61,242 bases of DNA from Flavobacterium sp. Lineage in GTDB: Bacteria > Bacteroidota > Bacteroidia > Flavobacteriales > Flavobacteriaceae. Below are positions 1-7,940 of the stretch, piece after piece; the stretch's first letter is position 1; every line of letters starts with the position of its first letter. The stretch covers positions 1 through 61,242 of the forward strand of contig JAGOAL010000008.1 in the NCBI GenBank assembly GCA_017983975.1. Direction: 5' to 3'. A program made the position numbers and the translations under genes. Under the pieces are notes generated by a model. It made no database searches. It saw only the letters and a list, made by a program, of their open reading frames with translations, and was not told the DNA's origin.

Positions 1-57
1 ACCTAAACCTGCTCCGATTACAATTAATCCTGCTCCTACAATAGTTGGAATTTGCAT
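1..57 (-). CDS. atpE: ATP synthase F0 subunit c, N-terminal fragment
   Basis: The 19 codons present begin MQIPTIVGAGLIVIGAG, a glycine-rich first helix typical of the proteolipid c subunit that forms the membrane rotor ring. The window edge cuts the rest, so the conserved carboxylate in the second helix cannot be seen. It follows atpB by 30 nt on the same strand, the usual a-c order of atp operons. The identification rests on this short sequence plus the position. Confidence 0.8.
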   Translation of the reverse strand, partial: MQIPTIVGAGLIVIGAGLG

Positions 58-87
58 AATATATATATTAAAAATTAAACATTCTTA

Positions 88-1254
88 TTAATGATGTGCT
101 TCTTCATGGTGATGCTCTTCGTTTGCAGAACCAAAATATAAGGCCGACAACATAGTGAAGATATACGCTTGTAAAAAAGCAACTAATATTTCAAGAATTG
201 AAAGAACAAATGATAGTCCAAATGACAATGTACTTCCAATCCAACTTTTAAAAATAAACATTAAACCTATAATACTCATTAATACGATGTGACCAGCAAA
301 AATGTTGGCATACAAACGAATCATTAATGAAAAAGGTTTAATTATAACCCCTAATAATTCAATAGGTGCTAATACTAAACGCATTAATTTTGGTACTCCT
401 GGCATCCAAAAAATGTGTCCCCAATAGTTTTTATTTGCCGTTAAATTCGTAATTAAAAACGTTAAAATGGCTAATGAAAAAGTAATGGTTAAGTTTCCGG
501 TTACGTTAACTCCTAGTGGTGTTAAACCAAAAATATTTAAGAATAAGATGAAGAAAAAGATGGTTAATAAATAACTCATATATTTCTTGTAATTTTTTTC
601 TCCAATGTTTGGGATCGCAATCTCATCGCGAATATAAACTACTAAAGGTTCAAAAATTCGAGCGGCTCCAGTTGCAATTCCACCATTCTTAGCATATGAT
701 TTAGCCAAACGAATGAAAACAAACAACATTAAAATTGCAGTAATGAATATAAAAAGCACATTTTTAGTAATTGAAAAATCAATAGGTCTCACATTAGAAG
801 GGTGACCTGTTTTCTCGTCTTCATGAATGGTTCCTTTTTCATCAGTTTTATATATTTTACCATCATGATGGTTTAATACATAAAAGTTTCCGTTTGATTC
901 TGCTACACTTTCTCCGTGATGAAATTTTGAAGAAGAAAAAATCTGAAAACCATTATCCCATAAAATTACAGGTAATGGAAAGCTTCCATAATGCTTTCCT
1001 TCTTTATTATCTGAAAATAAATAAAAATCGTGAGCATCTAAAACGTGGTGTTTTGTAAAGGCTTTTACCTGGGATTTAATATCTGTTGGTGCTGCATGAG
1101 CATGTTCTTCTTCGTGAGCAACTTCTGCTGTTTTAGGAGCTGCATGAGCCTCAACTTTAGTTGAATCATTTGTAGGATTTGCAGTAGTAACAAACGGCAT
1201 TAAAGCCATTGTTAATGCAAGTATAAACTGGAGTGGTTTTTTTGAAATCACCAT
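88..1254 (-). CDS. atpB: ATP synthase F0 subunit a with long N-terminal extension
   Basis: This is the stator channel subunit that carries protons (or sodium) past the c ring in the inner membrane. The C-terminal 230 residues contain the hydrophobic helices and the signature MIRLYANIFAGH with the essential arginine at about residue 313, followed by the conserved last helix ILEILVAFLQAYIF. At 388 residues it is about 120 longer than the E. coli protein. The extra part is N-terminal: a signal-like segment (1-25), then a His/Glu/Ala-rich stretch (about 30-60) and a soluble part before the first helix at about 165. The C-terminus is also His/Glu rich. Extended forms of this kind are known in Bacteroidota. 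It heads into atpE. Confidence 0.95.
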   Translation of the reverse strand: MVISKKPLQFILALTMALMPFVTTANPTNDSTKVEAHAAPKTAEVAHEEEHAHAAPTDIKSQVKAFTKHHVLDAHDFYLFSDNKEGKHYGSFPLPVILWDNGFQIFSSSKFHHGESVAESNGNFYVLNHHDGKIYKTDEKGTIHEDEKTGHPSNVRPIDFSITKNVLFIFITAILMLFVFIRLAKSYAKNGGIATGAARIFEPLVVYIRDEIAIPNIGEKNYKKYMSYLLTIFFFILFLNIFGLTPLGVNVTGNLTITFSLAILTFLITNLTANKNYWGHIFWMPGVPKLMRLVLAPIELLGVIIKPFSLMIRLYANIFAGHIVLMSIIGLMFIFKSWIGSTLSFGLSFVLSILEILVAFLQAYIFTMLSALYFGSANEEHHHEEAHH

Positions 1255-1348
1255 ATCTTTTGTAAACTTAAACTTTGAGGTTTATAAAATTTGGTGCAAA
1301 GGTACATTTTTTCTTTATATTCCAAATTATATTATTGCGTTTTTTTGA

Positions 1349-1735
1349 CTATTTTTTATTCAAAATTTTTGCCACTATAATTGTTTCAAAAAGTAGAAAT
1401 ACTATAAAAATCGCAAAAAAGTTAATTTTCTCAATTTTATTCCCTTCCAGATGGAGAATTGGTCTTACTAAAAAGGACGCAACAGCCATTTTTATACTCG
1501 TTGCAATCATAAAAACCATTCCGGTATTATCGAAGTTTTTTTCAGAAATTTTGGTAACAATAATTAATATTACTGCCGAAAGCATAAAAAATAACCCATA
1601 AAGTAGAGGAATTGAATAATAGAAATCTGCTTCTTTTACGGTTATTAAATTGGTATTGAAAAGCAATAAATGAATAATAAAAATAGGTAAAGCCACAAAA
1701 ATTAGCTTTTTTAGGATTCTAATATTATTTATCAT
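1349..1735 (-). CDS. Small integral membrane protein in the atp operon
   Basis: A 128-residue protein with four predicted membrane segments (about residues 8-28, 40-62, 70-90 and 103-123) and a lysine-rich end. I do not recognise a named family. Its place between the AtpZ-like gene, which it overlaps by 11 nt, and atpB is where AtpI-type assembly factors sit in other atp operons, so a role in ATP synthase assembly or ion supply is a reasonable inference from position only. The next gene, atpB, starts 94 nt downstream. Confidence 0.65.
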   Translation of the reverse strand: MINNIRILKKLIFVALPIFIIHLLLFNTNLITVKEADFYYSIPLLYGLFFMLSAVILIIVTKISEKNFDNTGMVFMIATSIKMAVASFLVRPILHLEGNKIEKINFFAIFIVFLLFETIIVAKILNKK

Positions 1736-1949
1736 TTTTATTCAGTTGATTTACTTGTCTAATAACATTGTAAAGCGCGAGAAAAACGCCTATTAACGTT
1801 ACTATTTTTGTTAAGGTATTGCTTGAATCTCCATATTGCTTGTTCAACCATTTACCAAAATAGGAAAACACAAAAATTACAATTCCCATTTGGATAGGAA
1901 TATTAATTAAGGCTAGCCACTTGTTGAATTGATTTTTGTTGTTAGCCAT
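1725..1949 (-). CDS. AtpZ/AtpI-like F0F1 ATPase accessory protein
   Basis: A 74-residue protein with two membrane helices (about 11-33 and 45-65) separated by a short loop containing GKWLNKQYG. Two-helix proteins of this size with a GxWLDxxxG-like loop belong to the AtpZ/AtpI group found at the start of atp operons and linked to ATP synthase assembly or Mg2+ supply. It precedes the 128-residue membrane protein and overlaps it by 11 nt. Family assignment is from size, topology, loop motif and location. Confidence 0.75.
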   Translation of the reverse strand: MANNKNQFNKWLALINIPIQMGIVIFVFSYFGKWLNKQYGDSSNTLTKIVTLIGVFLALYNVIRQVNQLNKNDK

Positions 1950-2025
1950 TGCTTTTTGTTGTTTTATAAATTTCTCATTTAACTCATGACTTATTATTTT
2001 CTTTTTGAATTCGTTGAATTCGAAA

Positions 2026-2379
2026 TTATAAATTTCTCATTTCACAGCTGGCTTCAAATTTCGCACCTGGTTCCACTGCGAGTTTTCCAACAATTACTTC
2101 ACCTGTAATATGGGCTTTAGACTTGATATTTAACATGCCTTCTGCTTGAAGTTTACCCGAAAATTTTCCTTCTATATCAATACTTTTACAAATGATATCG
2201 CCCTGAACTATTCCGGTTGGACCAATGACAATTTTGCCTTCGGAAGTGAAATTTCCAGTTAATGTTCCGTCTAATCTAAAATCGGCTTTAGTAATAATAT
2301 CACCATTGATCGAAGTTCCTTCAACAATTCTATTTGTTTTTCCTAATAGATGATCTTGATTTTTAACTTTATCAAACAT
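2026..2379 (-). CDS. Bactofilin (polymer-forming cytoskeletal protein)
   Basis: The sequence shows the bactofilin core: NRIVEGTSINGDI near the N-terminus, then six-residue beta-helix turns such as GKIVIGPTGIVQGDIICKS and GEVIVGKLAVEPGAKF. Bactofilins polymerise without nucleotide into filaments beneath the membrane and help shape or localise envelope machinery. I chose the internal ATG at 2379 (117 residues) because the MFDK start fits bactofilins and avoids overlap; an upstream ATG at 2424 would overlap the end of the SprE gene by 22 nt and add 15 residues of no known type. It lies between sprE and the ATP synthase accessory genes. Confidence 0.85.
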   Translation of the reverse strand: MFDKVKNQDHLLGKTNRIVEGTSINGDIITKADFRLDGTLTGNFTSEGKIVIGPTGIVQGDIICKSIDIEGKFSGKLQAEGMLNIKSKAHITGEVIVGKLAVEPGAKFEASCEMRNL

Positions 2380-2402
2380 TTTCGAAGTGTTTTTTAGGGT
2401 TA

Positions 2403-5039
2403 TTATTTGTTCAACAGAAGCCACTCTCCAAATTTTTTCTGCATTTGAATAATTTTATAATCTTCGGTAGAAACAAGGTAAGCTTGATCTTTTATTTTAT
2501 AATTTTTATGTTCTTTTAATACCGATAATACCGCGTTTGCCGATTCTTTTGAGCCAAACCCATGAATAACAATAAAATTATCCGTCATCGTATAAATATC
2601 ATTTGAATACTTTAATGATGCTGTTTTCGAATCATTTAGATATTTCTCAATTTTATCGGTTAAATTTTTAACTTCTTTATCTAGCGGGAATTTCTTCGGA
2701 AAGATTAATTTCCATTCTGTTACATCTTCTTTAGCAAAAGTTAATGCTTCTAATTTAGGAATGTCGGTTGCGAGTAAGCTTTCTGCTTGTTTTCCTTCTT
2801 CAATATTTGGATAGGTCAAAGCAACATAATTTAAGCCCTTTTTATATTCGTCTAAACCTTGTAATCTTCCTACAGCTTTTGCTTTTAGCAACTCAAATTT
2901 AGCTACAGATTCCTCACCAGTAAATCGATTGATCAACTCATCAACCTCTGTATAAACTTCTCTTAGCTGATTGTTTTCCAATTTTTTATAGAGCGTATTA
3001 TATACCAATTCTGGATTTGCTTCGTCGGTAATTTCTACACTCGGATTTTTAATGATTTCGGCATAGCGACTGTTTGGATATTCTGCTATAATTTGTTGTT
3101 TTAATTGTTCTGCTTTTGCAGGTGCAATTATCTGATAAATTTTATACAAATTATATTTAGCCGGAAGTACTAAACGTTCTTCTGGGTTATTTTTTAGCAA
3201 TTGCTCTAATCGTGAAGCGGCTAATTCATTTTCCTTAAATTTCTCTTTATAAATAATTCCGAGTTGATAATAAGCGAAATTTCTGTCTTTTGCTAGGCTG
3301 TCCAATACTTTTTGATCTGATGGAAGTTGCTCAAGATAAAACTCGGTAGTATATTTTGGGTTTTCGGTTGATGCTTTATCTTTTGTTTCTTTTTCAGAAG
3401 CAACATCTTCATCTTTAGTATCTAAATCTGTATTGCTATCTGTATCCGATGCTGAACTCCATCGCCAATTATCTTTTAAAGCGCGTTTGCCCCATTTATT
3501 TGCAAATTCTTTTTTACCATAGGCAACTGTTACCTGATTGTAAAAATAAAATCCGCTGTTTTTATCTCCACCAATATCTGCAAATCCAGGTGCTGGTTTT
3601 GGTACTGGATTTTTCATTACGTCTGATAGATTATTCTTATCAGATTTTATAAGTGAGCCCCCTGAAGCACTATTGCTTGCCGCTAGATTTGCTTCTTTTT
3701 CGGCTTGAATAGCAGCTAACTTGGCTTTAGTTTCGTCTTCAATTTTTAACTTTTTGATGTACTCTTCATAATATGATTTTCTGCCTAAGTCGCTCAAAGC
3801 AACTACAGATAATATACTATCATTTGCTTGGGCGATGGTTTCATATTTAATCACATCATCTAAATTGACTCTTTTCTTTTTTATTTTTCTGTACTCTCTT
3901 GTTCTATCATTTAAATTAACCAATGTACTATCATAATATTGGCCGGCGGTTTTGTATTTTGATTCTCTAAAATAAATTTCGGCTATATTTCTATAATTTG
4001 AAGCTACTAAGTACTTGTCTTTAGAATTGGTTTTTAAAGATTTATTATATTGTTTTTTGGCCGAGATGTTGTCGTTCTGTTTGTCATAAAACAATCCGAA
4101 TTGATGGTGTAGAGCATCTAAAAAAGGGCGATTTTCTCTGTCTTCCAATAACTTTGTATAGTCTTTTACAAAAACCAGTGTGTCTCCTTTTTTATAATCA
4201 AATTGTTGTGCTTGTTTAATTTGTGCCTGAATCACATAGCGGCGTGGCGATTTTCTGTTCATTTGAATAACGCTTTCATAAGCAGCAAAAGCACTATCTT
4301 GATGGTTTAAACTTTCATATAATTGACCTAAAATAAATGAATAGCGAGCCTTTTCGTCATTATTTTTGGTGGTTTCTTTAGCAATTTTAATGGTAGCAAT
4401 TGCACTGTCTTTAGCTTGAATGTTAAGATATGCTTGTGTTAACATGGCATTTGCATCTGCTAAATCTTGCCCAGAAATTCTTTTATCTTCTAAAAGTTTT
4501 TTTAAGTTTTTGATGGCAACTTGGTCGTTATCTAATCGAATGTTAACTTTTTCGCGCCAAACTTTAGCATGATAAATCTTATCGCTTAATGGATATTTAT
4601 ATAAAATATAATTTAAAGCTTCTAAAGACGGAATAAAACGATTATCATAATAACGCGCTTTTGCTAATAATAGATATGCTTCGTCCATTTGCGGATTTTT
4701 TTCATTTCCACCAATGTTCATTGAATGTTTTTGAATGGCTTTTACCGCTTTTTCTTCGGCTTTTTCAAAATCTTGGTTTTTTGTTTGATCCTTGGTTGCT
4801 TTTTCTTCACTTACTGAAACTCTTTCCACCGGAAGTATGTCCCAGAAATTATCTTGGTAGGTGGTATTTAAAGATTCTAATCCTTTTTCAAGAGCAATGT
4901 TTCCGTTATACAAAACATTGTATTCAGTTGTTACTGCGTGGAAATTACGATTGATAAATCTATCCTTTTTAACAGAACATGCTATTAAAAAAAGAACAAA
5001 ACCAATGACTAAAGTATATTTTATGAGTGTGCTTTTCAA
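2403..5039 (-). CDS. sprE: SprE/PorW-type TPR lipoprotein of type IX secretion and gliding
   Basis: An 878-residue protein with a lipoprotein signal peptide (lipobox LIAC, Cys at about 21). The N-terminal half is tetratricopeptide-like helical repeats (about 110-400). A middle block contains GFYFYNQVTVAYGKKEFANK and the following WGKRALKDNWR, a hallmark of SprE/PorW. A second TPR region (about 580-760) and a small C-terminal domain follow. SprE of Flavobacterium johnsoniae and PorW of Porphyromonas are outer-membrane-associated lipoproteins needed for type IX secretion and, in gliders, for motility. The family member here has the expected length. A bactofilin follows on the same strand. Confidence 0.88.
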   Translation of the reverse strand: MKSTLIKYTLVIGFVLFLIACSVKKDRFINRNFHAVTTEYNVLYNGNIALEKGLESLNTTYQDNFWDILPVERVSVSEEKATKDQTKNQDFEKAEEKAVKAIQKHSMNIGGNEKNPQMDEAYLLLAKARYYDNRFIPSLEALNYILYKYPLSDKIYHAKVWREKVNIRLDNDQVAIKNLKKLLEDKRISGQDLADANAMLTQAYLNIQAKDSAIATIKIAKETTKNNDEKARYSFILGQLYESLNHQDSAFAAYESVIQMNRKSPRRYVIQAQIKQAQQFDYKKGDTLVFVKDYTKLLEDRENRPFLDALHHQFGLFYDKQNDNISAKKQYNKSLKTNSKDKYLVASNYRNIAEIYFRESKYKTAGQYYDSTLVNLNDRTREYRKIKKKRVNLDDVIKYETIAQANDSILSVVALSDLGRKSYYEEYIKKLKIEDETKAKLAAIQAEKEANLAASNSASGGSLIKSDKNNLSDVMKNPVPKPAPGFADIGGDKNSGFYFYNQVTVAYGKKEFANKWGKRALKDNWRWSSASDTDSNTDLDTKDEDVASEKETKDKASTENPKYTTEFYLEQLPSDQKVLDSLAKDRNFAYYQLGIIYKEKFKENELAASRLEQLLKNNPEERLVLPAKYNLYKIYQIIAPAKAEQLKQQIIAEYPNSRYAEIIKNPSVEITDEANPELVYNTLYKKLENNQLREVYTEVDELINRFTGEESVAKFELLKAKAVGRLQGLDEYKKGLNYVALTYPNIEEGKQAESLLATDIPKLEALTFAKEDVTEWKLIFPKKFPLDKEVKNLTDKIEKYLNDSKTASLKYSNDIYTMTDNFIVIHGFGSKESANAVLSVLKEHKNYKIKDQAYLVSTEDYKIIQMQKKFGEWLLLNK

Positions 5040-5147
5040 AGTAAAAACGTTTATAAATCTAAACTACTAAATGATGATTTTAGTATATATAGAATGGTAA
5101 AAATACGTTTCTTTTTTTGATGTGAAAAAAAAATAAGGTGTTTTTTG

Positions 5148-5813
5148 TTAATCAAATACGTTTTTTAAGTCTTTGATTACTTTAAAAGCAACATCTATTT
5201 GATCGTCACTAACAATAATTGTAAATTCGTTTGTAGTAGAAATTACTTCATGAATAATTATTCCTTCCCATGCTAAACGTTGAAAAATATAATAATAAAC
5301 ACCTGGGGTTGAAATGTTTTCTTGAGGCAGTTTTACGGTAATTGATGATAAATCTTCTATTTTATGTGTAAGTTTTTCACCTCTAAAAATAGTTTCAATT
5401 GTAGAAGCAATTGAGTTGCTCACCACAATATTTGTTTCATTTACACCTCTTGATGAGGTATAAAAAATGTCATGGGCTTTATTGATTTCAGCCAATAATC
5501 TTGCTTGATTTTCCAATAAAGTATCAGAAATTACAAAAGTATAATCTGTTAATGAAGACCGAACCGTTATTTCTCCGATGTTCTTTAATACTTTGGATAT
5601 TTTATAATTGATCTTAAAATCTAGCTCTTCTGATAATCGCTTTAATGCCATTACTATAGCTCCTTGTTTAACTTCTTTTCCAAGATGTGATTCTAATTCA
5701 GGCATCATAATTCTTGATAAAGAAGTCAAGTTAATAATTCCTTGCGAAAGTGAGCTTAATAAAAAAGGTTTTGATTTAATATAATGTTCTACTACAGAAG
5801 AAATAGTATTCAT
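5148..5813 (-). CDS. ACT-like regulatory domain protein (often named aspartate kinase)
   Basis: A 221-residue protein without any kinase domain. The first 70 residues look helical, perhaps a small winged-helix-like region, and the rest has the alternating pattern of two ACT-like domains (about 78-140 and 150-221), with FVISDTLLENQARLL and FTIIVSDDQIDVAFKVI as matching strand-helix units. Flavobacterial homologues are commonly annotated as aspartate kinase because the ACT part resembles that enzyme's regulatory domain. ACT domains bind amino acids, so a sensory role is plausible, but ligand and partner are unknown. It is monocistronic, with a TACATTTG -7 box 31-38 nt upstream of the ATG. Confidence 0.6.
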   Translation of the reverse strand: MNTISSVVEHYIKSKPFLLSSLSQGIINLTSLSRIMMPELESHLGKEVKQGAIVMALKRLSEELDFKINYKISKVLKNIGEITVRSSLTDYTFVISDTLLENQARLLAEINKAHDIFYTSSRGVNETNIVVSNSIASTIETIFRGEKLTHKIEDLSSITVKLPQENISTPGVYYYIFQRLAWEGIIIHEVISTTNEFTIIVSDDQIDVAFKVIKDLKNVFD

Positions 5814-5844
5814 GGAACTTTTGTGTTTTAGGGATTGAGTTATG

Positions 5845-5852
5845 CAAATGTA
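5845..5852 (-). promoter_or_regulatory. -7 element of the ACT-like gene
   Basis: Read on the minus strand this is TACATTTG, a perfect match to the Bacteroidota TAnnTTTG element, 31 nt before the ATG. No TTG is present at the usual 17-23 nt spacing upstream, so this is a half-promoter call. Confidence 0.5.
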
Positions 5853-5884
5853 TAAAATAATTGCTATTTGTTATAAATATAACA

Positions 5885-6244
5885 TCAAAAATAATGAAAA
5901 GCATCTTCAATATGCTCTAATATGAACTCATTATTTTCTTTATGAATTGCAACAATATCAAATCGAACATCTACATCTAATTCATTTTGAGTCACATACT
6001 CATTAATAGCTTTCACTAACAATTGGATTTTTTTTGGTTTGACAAAATCTTGCGGTAAACCGAAATCAATACTTGAACGTGTTTTTACTTCTACAACTGC
6101 TAAAACTTCTGCTTTTAAAGCAATAATATCTACTTCTGCTTTTTGAAACGTCCAGTTGGTTTCTAAAATTTCATAGCCGTTTTTTTCTAAAAAATCTACA
6201 GCCAATTCTTCTCCAAGCTTTCCTAAATCATTGTGTTCTGCCAT
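5885..6244 (-). CDS. yraN: YraN family protein (UPF0102), predicted endonuclease-like
   Basis: The protein starts MAEHNDLGKLGEELAVDFLE and carries the nuclease-like core EVDIIALKAEVLAVVEVKTR, with the D...E-x-K pattern of the PD-(D/E)xK fold, as in UPF0102 proteins. YraN proteins resemble Holliday junction resolvases but their cellular role is not established. I chose the ATG at 6244 (119 residues) because an upstream in-frame ATG at 6292 adds only 16 residues encoded by an AATTCCAA-type repeat. The LD-carboxypeptidase gene lies upstream on the same strand. Confidence 0.85.
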   Translation of the reverse strand: MAEHNDLGKLGEELAVDFLEKNGYEILETNWTFQKAEVDIIALKAEVLAVVEVKTRSSIDFGLPQDFVKPKKIQLLVKAINEYVTQNELDVDVRFDIVAIHKENNEFILEHIEDAFHYF

Positions 6245-6246
6245 AG

Positions 6247-6312
6247 TTAAAATCCCAAAAATAAAATTCCAAATTCCAAAAGTAAGTTTCAAGATTGGAA
6301 TTTGGGATTTTT
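6247..6312. repeat. Imperfect inverted repeat of AATTCCAA type between ldcA-like gene and yraN
   Basis: AAAATCCCAAA followed after a short insert by ATTCCAA on the left is answered by TTGGAATTTGGGATTTT on the right, so the RNA can fold into a long, mostly A-U hairpin. The same words (TTGGAATTT) recur inside metG at 9525-9557. It may serve as a weak terminator for the carboxypeptidase gene, but its T-runs occur on both sides and it looks more like a dispersed repeat. Confidence 0.5.
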
Positions 6313-6324
6313 TTATATTGTTAT

Positions 6325-7221
6325 TTAATCAAATTTTAATTTGATTTCTTTTTCATTCACTTCAAATACTACTTGTTGACCAAGAATCAAAGTACGATTA
6401 TCAGATTGATGTCCGGCTGGAAATTGAAATGCTATTGGAATACGATTTTCTTTAGCAATTTCTGTAATAATTTGTACTTCATTTTGCCCAAACGGAATTT
6501 CGTTATCATGCATATCAGTCATACTTCCTACTACAATTCCTTTAACTTGCTCAAAATAACCATTACGTTTTAAATTGTACATCATTCGGTCAATATGGTA
6601 TAAATATTCGTCTAAATCTTCAATAAATAGAATTTTGTCTTTCGTATCAATTGCCGATTTTGAACCTAATAAACTATACAAAATAGAAATATTTCCGCCT
6701 ACCAATTCGCCCGAAGCCCTTCCTTTTACATCATAACTTTTCGAAGGAATTGTATAAGAAATCCTTTCTCCAAAAAGTGCTTTTCGTAAAGTTTCTTTTA
6801 CTTCTTCAGGTGCATTTGGAACAGTAAACGGCATAATAGAATGCAAGGTTGCCACACGTTCTATATTCAATTGACTATGCAAAACCGTTACATCTGAAAA
6901 CCCCATAATCCATTTAGGATGTTTCTTAAATTTGGTAAAATCTAACGCATCTATAATTCTAACCGTACCATATCCACCTCGAGCGCACCAAATGGCTTTT
7001 ACATTTTCATCATCTAATTGCGCTTGAAAATCAGCAGCTCGTTCGTTATCTGTACCACCTAATTGACAATTATCTAAACCAATTGTGTTTCCTAATTTCA
7101 CATTTAATCCCCAAGATTCTAATAAATCAATAGCTGGTTTGGCATCTTCAGGAAAAAATTTTCTTGCTGTACAAACCAAAGCAACGGTATCGCCTGCCTT
7201 TAAAAATGGTGGTATAATCAT
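6325..7221 (-). CDS. LD-carboxypeptidase, peptidase family S66
   Basis: A 298-residue protein with the S66 layout: the nucleophile elbow IMGFSDVT (Ser near residue 113), the glutamate in LFIEDLDE (about 205), and the histidine in FPAGHQSDNR (about 274), which form the Ser-Glu-His triad. S66 enzymes such as LdcA cut the last D-alanine from tetrapeptides during murein recycling; some relatives act on microcin C7. The start PPFLKAGDTVALVCTA is normal for the family, and there is no signal peptide, which fits a cytoplasmic recycling enzyme. Confidence 0.9.
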   Translation of the reverse strand: MIIPPFLKAGDTVALVCTARKFFPEDAKPAIDLLESWGLNVKLGNTIGLDNCQLGGTDNERAADFQAQLDDENVKAIWCARGGYGTVRIIDALDFTKFKKHPKWIMGFSDVTVLHSQLNIERVATLHSIMPFTVPNAPEEVKETLRKALFGERISYTIPSKSYDVKGRASGELVGGNISILYSLLGSKSAIDTKDKILFIEDLDEYLYHIDRMMYNLKRNGYFEQVKGIVVGSMTDMHDNEIPFGQNEVQIITEIAKENRIPIAFQFPAGHQSDNRTLILGQQVVFEVNEKEIKLKFD

Positions 7222-7374
7222 AGAAATATAAATAAGAATTCAAAAATAAGGAATTTGAACAGAAAAATTCGTCTATTCCTATCAAATGAATTATTTTTGG
7301 ATTAGATAATAATTATATGAACTTCATAAATGAACTTTGAACTCTTAAATTAGCGCTTAAGTTATTTCAAATAT

Positions 7375-7403
7375 AACGCAAAGTTTAGAAGTTTTTCGCA
7401 AAG
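7375..7403. repeat. Left inverted repeat flanking the GxxExxY gene
   Basis: The reverse complement of this 29-nt segment is CTTTGCGAAAAACTT, then CTAAA, then CTTTGCGTT. It matches the right copy at 7864-7892 in 24 of 29 positions, with all five differences in the central block. It ends 13 nt before the ATG of the GxxExxY gene. Confidence 0.75.
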
Positions 7404-7416
7404 TAAAAAAAGAATA

Positions 7417-7794
7417 ATGACAGAAAATGAAATATCAAATAAAGTTATCGGAATTGCAATAGAGGTTCATAATGCATTAGGTCCAGGTTTACTTGAAAAT
7501 GTATATAAAGAATGCTTGTATTACAAGCTAAAACAAGCAGGTTTGAAAGTTGAGAAAGAAAAATCAATTCCATTGATTTTCGAAGAAGTTAAACTTGAGA
7601 GTGGCTATAGAATTGATTTATTAGTCGAAGATAAACTAGTTATAGAATTAAAAAGCGTTGAGATGCTTTCCGAACTTCATTTTGCCCAAAATTTAACTTA
7701 TTTAAGGCTTGGCAACTTTAAATTAGGTTTGCTTTTAAACTTTAATTCCGTTCTTTTGAAAGAAGGCATTAGACGAGTTGTGAATAAATTATAA
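7417..7794 (+). CDS. GxxExxY family protein, PD-(D/E)xK nuclease-like
   Basis: A 125-residue protein with the family name motif as GLLENVY (residues 29-35), preceded by IGIAIEVHNALGPG. Further on, YRIDLLVEDKLVIELKSVE has the D...E-x-K arrangement of PD-(D/E)xK nuclease folds. GxxExxY proteins occur in many copies in some Bacteroidota and other genomes; their function is not known. Here the gene stands alone between two inverted CTTTGCG-containing repeats (7375-7403 and 7864-7892), unlike the ordinary genes on both sides, which suggests that gene and repeats travel or act together. Confidence 0.85.
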   Translation: MTENEISNKVIGIAIEVHNALGPGLLENVYKECLYYKLKQAGLKVEKEKSIPLIFEEVKLESGYRIDLLVEDKLVIELKSVEMLSELHFAQNLTYLRLGNFKLGLLLNFNSVLLKEGIRRVVNKL

Positions 7795-7863
7795 TTTTCA
7801 CGACATTTGTACTTTAAAAACTTGAAATCGCTTTAGCGAAAAACTTAGAATTACTTTGTGAAG

Positions 7864-7892
7864 CTTTGCGAAAAACTTTGCACCTTTGCGTT
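7864..7892. repeat. Right inverted repeat flanking the GxxExxY gene
   Basis: Reads CTTTGCGAAAAACTT, TGCAC, CTTTGCGTT and is the inverted partner of 7375-7403. A related degenerate word (AACTTAGCGTATTTGCGTTA at 7909-7928) follows and matches 16 of 20 positions of 7874-7893, so the upstream region of metG is built from this repeat family. Confidence 0.75.
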
Positions 7893-7940
7893 AGAATTTA
7901 AATTAAAAAACTTAGCGTATTTGCGTTAAAACAAAAAATT

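Noticed and set aside
1275..1601. A 108-codon frame on the plus strand across the atp region
   Set aside because: It covers the small membrane protein gene on the other strand, which fits the atp operon; the Phe/Ile-rich product is a typical AT-rich shadow.
5148..5813. Calling the ACT-like protein an aspartate kinase
   Set aside because: No kinase domain is present in 221 residues; only the ACT-like part is shared.
7375..7892. A classical insertion sequence
   Set aside because: No transposase and no target duplication; only inverted repeats around a GxxExxY gene, so it is reported as a separate finding.
7795..7940. A SAM or T-box style riboswitch upstream of metG
   Set aside because: The region is made of CTTTGCG-type repeats; I could not find riboswitch core motifs.
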